Part shown: positions 8,232-14,587 of the stretch, one piece after another | Layout of the letters: each line of letters opens with the position of its first letter | Position numbering within the stretch: the stretch's first letter is position 1 | Assembly (NCBI GenBank): GCA_027943245.1 | Contig: JANDJZ010000952.1 | Location: 1-14,587, forward strand | Direction of reading: 5' to 3' | Length of the DNA stretch: 14,587 bases | Source of the DNA: Acanthamoeba sp. SK_2022b | Taxonomy: Eukaryota > Discosea > Longamoebia > Acanthamoebidae | Made by a program: the position numbers and the translations under genes | Notes under the pieces: model-generated | The model's database searches: none | Seen by the model: the letters and a program-made list of their open reading frames with translations, nothing else | What the model was told of the DNA's origin: nothing

Positions 8232-11200
8232 TCAGACCTTCTGCGCGGAGAACTGAGGGATGTCGAGGTCGTTCACCTCGGCGAGGGCCTTGAGCTGCGG
8301 CCCACCGGTGATGCCCCTGTTGCCGGACAGCTCCACGGAGCGGATGACTTGGTTCTCGATGAACAGCTCCTTCAGGTTGCTGGTGTGGGAAACGTTTGAC
8401 AACCGATGAGACGCCAATACTGAGAAGAAGAGAAGCACGACGACGACGATGATGGTGTGGGCGGAGAGGCAGCGGGGGTTGCGCGTACCTGAGGGCGTCG
8501 TTGCCGATGAGGTTGTAGCTCAGGCTGACCTGGGTGACGGAGGTGTTGGTCTTGAGCGCGTCGAAGATGGCAGCCGCGCCGACGGTTCCGATCTTGTTGT
8601 TCTGCAGCTTGACGACCACCAGCGAAGGGTGGCTCTTGAACACCTTGGCCAGCTCGAAGGCGGCTTCGTCGCCCAGTTGGTTACGGTTGAGCGACAGCCT
8701 CGACAGCTTCTCCAGCGAGGAGAAGGCCTGGGCGGCCTCCGTGAAGGAGCCAGAGGCGCCTGCGGGTGAGGGAGAACGCAGGACGGGTCAGTGGCCGAGC
8801 CATCGGCGTTGGCCGAAGCGCTGTTGGACGAGTCAAAGGGCTGTACCGGTGATCCTGTTTCGGGTGAGGCTGACCTGCTCCAGGTTGACATTATGCTCGA
8901 AGACAGAGGCCAACCGCTGGAAGCCCTCATCGTCGATCTCGTTCCTGGAGAGGTTGAGCACCTTGATGCGCTCGTGGGTAGAGAGAGCCTGCAGTGAAGA
9001 AGCCGGGCGTTTTTGGGGTCAGGTGGGCTGTCTCTACGCTCTGACGATGACTGCAGCAGCGATGCGTACCTCGGCGAGCTTGCTCACGCCCTTGGAGCCG
9101 ATCCTGTTGTTGGACAGGTTGAGCGAGACCAGACCAGGAGCGGTCATGAGGAACTTGGCCACATGCGCGGTCTTCTCGTCGTCCAAATCGGTGCCCGACA
9201 GCGAAACGCGCTCCACCTTTTATGGCACATACACACACACACGTTAAACGCGAAACCTAATCGAAATAGAGGGAGCTCATTTGGAGAGGTGTGCATGGCA
9301 TGTGGTACCTCCTTGTGGTTCTCGAAGAGAGCACGCAGGATTTTGAGGAGACCCGTCGAGATGTGCATGTCGTCCAGGTTGAGCACGGAGATGTTCATGC
9401 TGCACACGCACACAGCCGAGTGGCGCAAAAGTGAACACACACACACACACACCCCGCAGGGACCCCTCCCCCCAATCCACCCACCGACGCACTCTCGGGC
9501 GTGGGGCGGGAGTGTACCTTCCGCAGAGGGAAATGACGCGGGGGTCGGGCCTGATCTGCTCCTTCCTGCAGAGAGCGAGGTACTGCAGGTAGAGGACCTT
9601 GCCCTGCATCAGGGTCAGCCAGTCGTTGCGCTCCTCCAGGGTCTTGGCACCAACGATCAGCTGGAGGGAGGGAGGAAATGGGAGCCGCGGAGTCAGACAA
9701 TCGTATCGCTGGGCAGTGACGAGGAGACGGGGGGGGGGGAAGGAGAAGCCGAAGGCGTTACCTCCTCCCTCTCGCTGTGGTCGCCGTTCTCTTCGGAAAC
9801 GGCGATCTTGATGGTCCAGGCCTACACGAGCCACAACGACAGCATTCGACACGGCGTTAGTGTTGGCACCATCCACACCAAATGGGCACGCAAATATAGG
9901 TAATGTAAAAGCCATCTAGAGCAAGTGCAGCACTATGCAAACGAGAACAAAGGAAACCGAGGAGTCTTACGAGACTCGAGCTACTGCCCTTGCCCTCCTT
10001 ATTTTCGTCCTTGTCCTTTTGACGAGCAAGTGAATGAATTGATAAACATCAGTAAATGAAAGAAAAAAGCGAACCGGCTGGGCCCACGACAAGAACCCCG
10101 CCCACCCACACGCGTGCGTACCGGCTTGCCCTCGGCGTCGTCGTGGCCAGAGACCACGGCATTCTCCAGGGAGACCTCGCCCTCGGCGCCCGCGATGTCG
10201 TCCTGCTCCTCCTTCTTGTTGTAGTAGTAAAGGGTGAACCCTCGGAGCACGAACCACCTCTTCTTCCAGCGCTTGCCCTCCACCTGCGCCATCAGATAGC
10301 CGCGCTTGTCCACGACCTCGTGAAGCTCGTTTACGGCATCCTTAACGGAGAGGATGCGCAGCATGGTCTGGTTGGTGCCCTTGAACTGCTTGCCCAGCGA
10401 CTGGACGGCCTCGGCCCTGATGACGACCGCCGCCACACGTAAGCGCACCGACCAAAGCCATGGCCGTGGCGCCGTATTGCCGGCGGCGGCGGGGAGATCT
10501 TGTCGTACATATCCTTGTCGACGGTGTCGGTGATGATGCTCTGCACCTGCTCGGCGAGCGATCGCCTGTCCTCCTCGATGTTCTTCTTTTCAGTCTCCTC
10601 TTCCTCCTGCTCCTGCATTTCCTTGAGGCGGAGGTGAAGGGCATTGACGTGCTCTCGGAGCAGCGCGTTGAACCGGCTCAGGCTGGGCGTGGAGCCCAAG
10701 ACGCCGGCATTCAATAAAGCGGTGGGACCTGCAGGCGACAGAGCGTGAGTGACCGCGCCAGAAACGCCGCAGGCAAGTACCAAAACTCAGAACATCAGAA
10801 TCGTCTGAATCAACACCTTGTGGGAGCCACGAGAGGCCGCCTTCCTGCATCGCCTGCAAGAGGAAAAACGTTTACCGAGAGGGTTGGTGTGAGACTGTGT
10901 ATGAGCGCGTATACGCAGGGCAGAGGGGGGACACGCACGTCGATGAGCTCGTGCTTGTCGGCAAGAAGGTTCAGATTTTCCTGGATGCGCTGGTTTTTGG
11001 CCGCCTCCTCGACCGCGAGCTTGGCCTTCAGGTCCTTCTGGACCTCATCGGATACCTGAGCGATCTGCGCCTTGAGCATCTCCCGGTCCTCCTTCGCCCT
11101 GGCCCGAGCCTCCTCCTTCTCGGCGAGGATCTGAGCTTCCAGGCCTTTCTTCTGCTCCTGCAGATCGGCAAAGAGGTCCTCCAAGCTCTTGATCTTGCTC

Positions 11201-12685
11201 TGGGCGGCCTCCAGCTCCTTGTTCTTTTGGCCCTTCAGCTCGTTCAGCTCAGCAGTCTCCCTGCACGGTGCGTGTTGTTGCGTTGCGTTGCGTTGCGTAA
11301 TATTCGGTGAGGCTAGTGAAAGGAGCGCTGGCCAAGGGACTGCGAGAGACACAACAGCACGCACCTTTGGAGCCTCAGCCTCTCCTCTTCCTCGGCAGCG
11401 AGCTTGGCCTTCATGTCGGACATCTTATTTTCCTTTCCTCGCTTCTCGTTGGCGAGCTTGATTCGCTCCTGGTTCGAGGTCCACGAGTGGTAGAAGAGCG
11501 AAGAGTAGAGAACCACGGACCGCTCATCGGGGTTGCCTGGACGGCAAGAACGTTAGCACTTGGTTGCAGCAGACCCACGGTCACCATGCGCGTGACGATC
11601 GCAGCATACCCGAAATCAAGTCAGACACCTCGAGAAGCTTGGGAATGCCCAGCTTCTTCTCGGCGACGTCGAAGATCAGGTTGAGCCTGTCCTCAGCGTT
11701 CATCTGCACAACGCGGACCCAGGATGGGAACCAGTGAGCGGGCGCGACACTGCGGTGGAGGAGGTAGACGGCTGGATTGATTTGGGGGGGGGGATTACCC
11801 GGCTGGCGGCGCCAACGTCGAGGAAGTCGGGATCGAAGCAATCGATGAGCGCAGCCCAGACCATACCGTTGTTGAAGCTGCGAGCACGCACGTGGTGTTA
11901 GGGAGGAAGCTGAGGGAAGAGGGGGGGGGTGTATTGGCTTACCTTTCCTTGAAGGAGGTGACAGAGACGTCGTAGTCCTTGGTGAGCTCTCCAATCCACT
12001 TCAGGAGGTCGTCCTCGGGCTTGCCCTTCTTGGCACCGCCGGCCTTGCTGCCTTCGGCCTGCTCCAGGCTGTTGCCAATGCTGCCCAGGGAGAGCTTGCG
12101 GAAGCTACTCCACAGCAGACCCAGCACAAGCATCAGGTTGCCATCGGCCAAATCTGCCCATTCCCATTGGAAAGATTTGAGTGTCGCGTTCAAGTGTGCC
12201 GTGAAGCGGGAGAAGGGGGGGGGGGGACGCAAACCTTCGGCACCGATTCCTACCAGCCTGATGTGAAGATCGTTACTGATGAACTTGATGGCCTTGGAGC
12301 AGTTCTCAATCTTCTGAATGCGGTTGGTGGGGTCCTTCTTGAAGGGGCCAACCGGCTTCTCGGTGACCAACTCAAGAAATTGGAGGAGCCGAACACCATC
12401 GGTGATGTCATCAGGAAGGGTGGTGATGGGCTCAATTGACGCCCTAGCGAGGTACGTGTTGATCCACGCACTAAGACCCTGTATAAATTCAAAATTGAGA
12501 ATGAAGCCGGCCCCATTGTTGTCTAGCTAGCCTAAACGGCATTCGCATGCGGTGGAGGCGAGAAGAAAGCACATGCGGGAGAGGGTTGTGCTAGTACTCA
12601 CCTTGATCTGTACGGTCTCCCATTTTTTCTCCTTCAGGCGCTGCTCGAGCTCCTCGGGCGAAAGGTTATGGTCCTGCTTATTCAT
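8232..12685 (-). CDS. Tandem CH - coiled coil - PH - leucine-rich repeat protein (18 exons), probable actin-cytoskeleton protein
   Basis: Exons (minus): 12685-12602, 12478-12235, 12153-11943, 11877-11799, 11703-11610, 11536-11365, 11260-10939, 10853-10781, 10728-10509, 10416-10122, 10015-9971, 9821-9762, 9660-9518, 9399-9309, 9216-9070, 8988-8847, 8759-8489, 8379-8232. All phases close, giving 946 residues. CH1 (about 22-130) has LSAWINTYL, DDITDGVRLLQFLE and LVGIGAEDLADGNLMLVLGLLW. CH2 (about 150-258) has FNNGMVWAALIDCFDPDFLD, VAEKKLGIPKLL and SSLFYHSW. The pair resembles an alpha-actinin/fimbrin-type F-actin-binding domain. A heptad-rich coiled coil spans about 262-402, with a second segment at 445-498. 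A PH domain (about 537-655) runs from RGYLMAQVEGKRWKKRWFVLRG to ERNDWL, with a charged loop insert. Six or more ribonuclease-inhibitor-like LRRs (about 685-930; SLNLSNNRIGSKG, VLNLSRNEIDDEG) end the protein. No EF hands or spectrin repeats. Expected at the cortical actin-membrane interface. Confidence 0.93.
9434..9452. repeat. (AC)n microsatellite in an intron
   Basis: About ten AC units in the intron 9400-9517 of the CH/PH/LRR gene. A shorter (AC)6 lies at 9231-9242 in the next intron, 9217-9308. Confidence 0.9.
9971..10015 (-). other. 45-nt phase-neutral micro-exon in the PH domain insert
   Basis: Exon 11 of the CH/PH/LRR gene is exactly 15 codons, flanked on both sides by phase-0 introns (acceptor CAAAAG, donor GTAAGA). 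It encodes DKDENKEGKGSSSSL, a hydrophilic loop between PH strands. Skipping it would join EGKP to AWTIKIA without a frame change. Confidence 0.6.
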
Positions 12686-13012
12686 TTCGCTTTTGACTCT
12701 TCTCGCGCTTACTTCCCCACGTTACGTTCAGTTTCCCCGCCTTCTTCACTGTGGCGGCGCAAGAATTCAATCGATTTACAATCCACCGCAGCCGCCCAAG
12801 GGAAGTCACAAAGCAAGTGTTAGGCCAAAGCGTCGTCGGTGGCCCCCCCGTTCGCGGTTGTCCAGTTTCTGCGTGGCCTTAATTTTGTCGACTCCGAGCC
12901 AAACTCCCCAAGCATGCGGTGTGCAAGGAGGCACGCTCGCGCAAAAGGGTTTTAGGGAGCTGCGGGATTGGTATGGGACAGGGGCAACACAAAATGGGGG
13001 ACAGTGTGGCGA
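12686..13012. promoter_or_regulatory. Spacer: 3' end of the MyTH4-FERM gene and promoter of the CH/PH/LRR gene
   Basis: This 327-bp gap separates two tandem minus-strand genes. Upstream of the CH/PH/LRR ATG (12685) the minus strand has a modestly AT-rich stretch around 12755-12785 (TGTAAATCGATTGAATTC) and another near 12878-12890. No clear TATA box, no AATAAA and no coding potential are seen. A plus-strand open frame across it (12552-13046) is the antisense of neighbouring sequence with no recognisable motif. Confidence 0.4.
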
Positions 13013-14587
13013 TCAGAAGGGGCGCCTGATGCGCAAGTCGCGCTGAATGGCGTTGCTGAAGCCCTGGGCCTTGGACTCCTGCTGCTGGTCTGTCTCGGCC
13101 ACGAGCTTCTCCATGACGCCCACGAACGTTTGCACCATCGAGGGAGCCTGCACGCAGGGAAAGGAAAGACAGGCAAAGAGGTTCAATACACAGAGGTTGG
13201 ATGAGGCGCGAGCTCCTGCCTGACCGGCGCATTGAAGATATGAGGAGAGGAGAGGATCGCGAACCTGCGAGGTAACGAAGACGTAGCGGTGCGGATTCAT
13301 GAGCGAACCCACCACAACGCCCACCGAGTTCTGGGTCGACGACCAGTTGAAGATCGCTGCGCATGAAAAAAAGGAAACCAAAAAAAAAAAAAAAAGGAAA
13401 GGGAGCGCATGAGCCACGAGTTCGTAGCGCGCCATTGGTGGGGGGAGGGTACCGCGGAAGGGAGCGAACGCCAGAGGCTCCTTTTCGGGAAGGCGCAGGA
13501 CGGCCAGACCCTCCTTGTGCACGGCAATCGCGTTGGCCTTGGGGAACTGCTTGCTCTCGGCGTAGAACACGTTGCCGCCAAAGAACTTCCACCGTTGGGC
13601 GGTCTCGAGATACAGCTGTTCGGCGCGGAGCACGCTCATGGTGTGGTCCAGGCCGTTCCACTCGTTGAAGATAGCGCCGAGCCACTCCTCGTCCGTCTTC
13701 CTCGCCTTGAGGTTGATGGGCAGATAGAAAAGCGACGTATAGAGCGCACGCTCCGTAAGCGGTTCTTCCACCTTGCCCTTGAGCTTGTCAAAGAAGAACT
13801 GGAGGGCGGTCAGGTAGGGCGCCTCGCCCTCAGTGACGGGGTAGCGTCCCGACACGATGCGGCTGACGGCCTGGTGAGCCAGCAGGTGGATGGCAACGGG
13901 GTCCTGCAGGGGGGTGGTCTGGTCGAGCGAGAGCCACTCCTGGAACACCAGCTGTGTGGGGCCCTTGGCCTTCTCCTCCTTCTCCCAGGCCGACACGACG
14001 TCACACACATGGGCCTTGTCATCCAGCTTCTCGCCCGTCTCTGCACATACACGCGCGTGGGTTGACCGAGAGGTCATAATAAGAGCTCCTCGTCACGTCG
14101 TCTCATTGACCATCAAGCACGCACCTAGGCCGAATCGGTGTTTGGCCTCCTCGGCAGTGCCGCGTATCGCACACAAAGCCCAGTCACGCGCAGCAACTGC
14201 CTCCGGGCTAAGCCCGAGGCTTTCGATGATGTTCGTGGTGACGTCCTTCACGGTGGCAGCCATGTCCACGCGCACCACATGGCTTGTCCCGTCCAGAGTC
14301 CACACCGTACACGGCACCTGCTCGGCGCACTGTTCCGCCCGCGAGACGAGTGTTTGTTGGGTCCAACAAGTCAGAACGCTCCGCAAGGATGCCAGCCCCA
14401 AGCAAAGCTGCAGCCTAGGACGGGGAATGAGACGTACCCGAACAGCATCGTACTCGGTGAACGAGGGCGCGTGCAGTCTCATGCCCACCGCTCGCAGACG
14501 GTCCATACGTCGGAGGCCCGCTTGCGCCAGCCTCTGAATGTCCTGCTGGGCCTTGGGCCGAGATTGGGAAAGGGAAGAACTGGTCAG
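13013..14587 (-). CDS. MyTH4-FERM tail protein, 3' part only (gene runs off the window)
   Basis: Exons (minus): 14587(edge)-14438, 14329-14125, 14040-13453, 13356-13265, 13147-13013, joining in phase to 389 residues plus stop. Residues 1-50 end in RLHAPSFTEYDAV, the position and pattern of the last helix of a MyTH4 domain just before FERM. F1 (about 51-125) is ubiquitin-like: VPCTVWTLDGTSHVVRVDMAAT. F2 (about 125-250) is helical and includes DPVAIHLLAHQAVSRIVSGRYP and ALQFFF. F3 (about 255-385) has LYLETAQRWKFFGGNVFYA, AIAVHKEGLAVLRLPEKEP, AIFNWS and HRYVFVTSQ, then a closing helix APSMVQTFVGVMEKLV; the chain ends IRRPF. MyTH4-FERM tandems bind microtubule or membrane-receptor cargo at the end of unconventional myosins (classes VII, X, XV), and in amoebae also occur in proteins without motors. 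The window holds only the tail, so the class is unknown. The edge exon is open to the window limit. Confidence 0.9.

Noticed and set aside
10331..10783. Reading through MYDKI and a Pro run as coding at 10417-10508
   Set aside because: That frame does not connect to the PH domain. Splicing GTACGA (10508) to TCAG (10417) restores the phase and gives DKDMAEAVQSLGKQFKG.
8232..12685. Calling the gene CARMIL (Acan125)
   Set aside because: PH followed by LRR fits, but CARMIL has no N-terminal tandem CH, and no capping-protein-interaction region follows the LRRs here.
1..14587. tRNA, rRNA, transposon or integrase signatures
   Set aside because: I looked for T-arm GGTTCRA-type motifs with a matching stem, terminal inverted repeats and reverse-transcriptase or transposase motifs, and found none convincing.

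Overview
This window is eukaryotic nuclear DNA. It holds intron-rich protein genes with GT..AG introns of mostly 80-150 nt, GC-rich coding exons, (AC)n and other microsatellites confined to introns, and a cytosolic ribosomal protein gene of eukaryotic type. The gene content (tandem-CH/PH/LRR and MyTH4-FERM cytoskeletal proteins, very intron-dense genes) suggests a free-living amoebozoan, most likely Acanthamoeba or a close relative. That name is an inference from style and memory, not a database match.

Layout. 1-955 is largely unassigned and may contain the 3' end of an upstream gene. 956-3458 (+) is a ten-exon mitochondrial class-I peptide chain release factor (RF1 type, GGQ and PxT motifs). 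3716-6243 (+) is a six-exon gene for a 638-residue, charge-segmented protein of unknown function: a Lys-rich N half, four L-K/R-K-V/A motifs in two equal-length exons, and a Ser/Glu/Asp tail. 6415-7948 (-) is ribosomal protein L3 in three exons. Its unusually long second intron contains a well-formed candidate box C/D snoRNA. 8232-12685 (-) is an 18-exon gene encoding 946 residues with the order CH-CH-coiled coil-PH-leucine-rich repeats. 13013-14587 (-) is the 3' part of a gene whose product ends in MyTH4-FERM; it runs off the window edge.

I reconstructed the exon structures by hand. Every junction was checked for GT/AG and reading phase, and for five of the six protein-coding segments (all but the unrecognised 1-521 region) the joined frame closes with a sensible protein. 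The two plus-strand genes are in tandem and converge with the three minus-strand genes at 6244-6414. There is no operon logic. Two neighbouring genes (CH/PH/LRR and MyTH4-FERM) belong to the actin cytoskeleton, the RF acts in mitochondria, and RPL3 with its intronic snoRNA candidate belongs to ribosome production.

The points most worth a second look are the snoRNA candidate, the CH-CH-CC-PH-LRR architecture, the duplicated-looking motif exons of the charged protein, and a splice donor consensus with C at intron position 4 in about three quarters of introns. I see no CRISPR array, transposon, tRNA, rRNA or viral gene.
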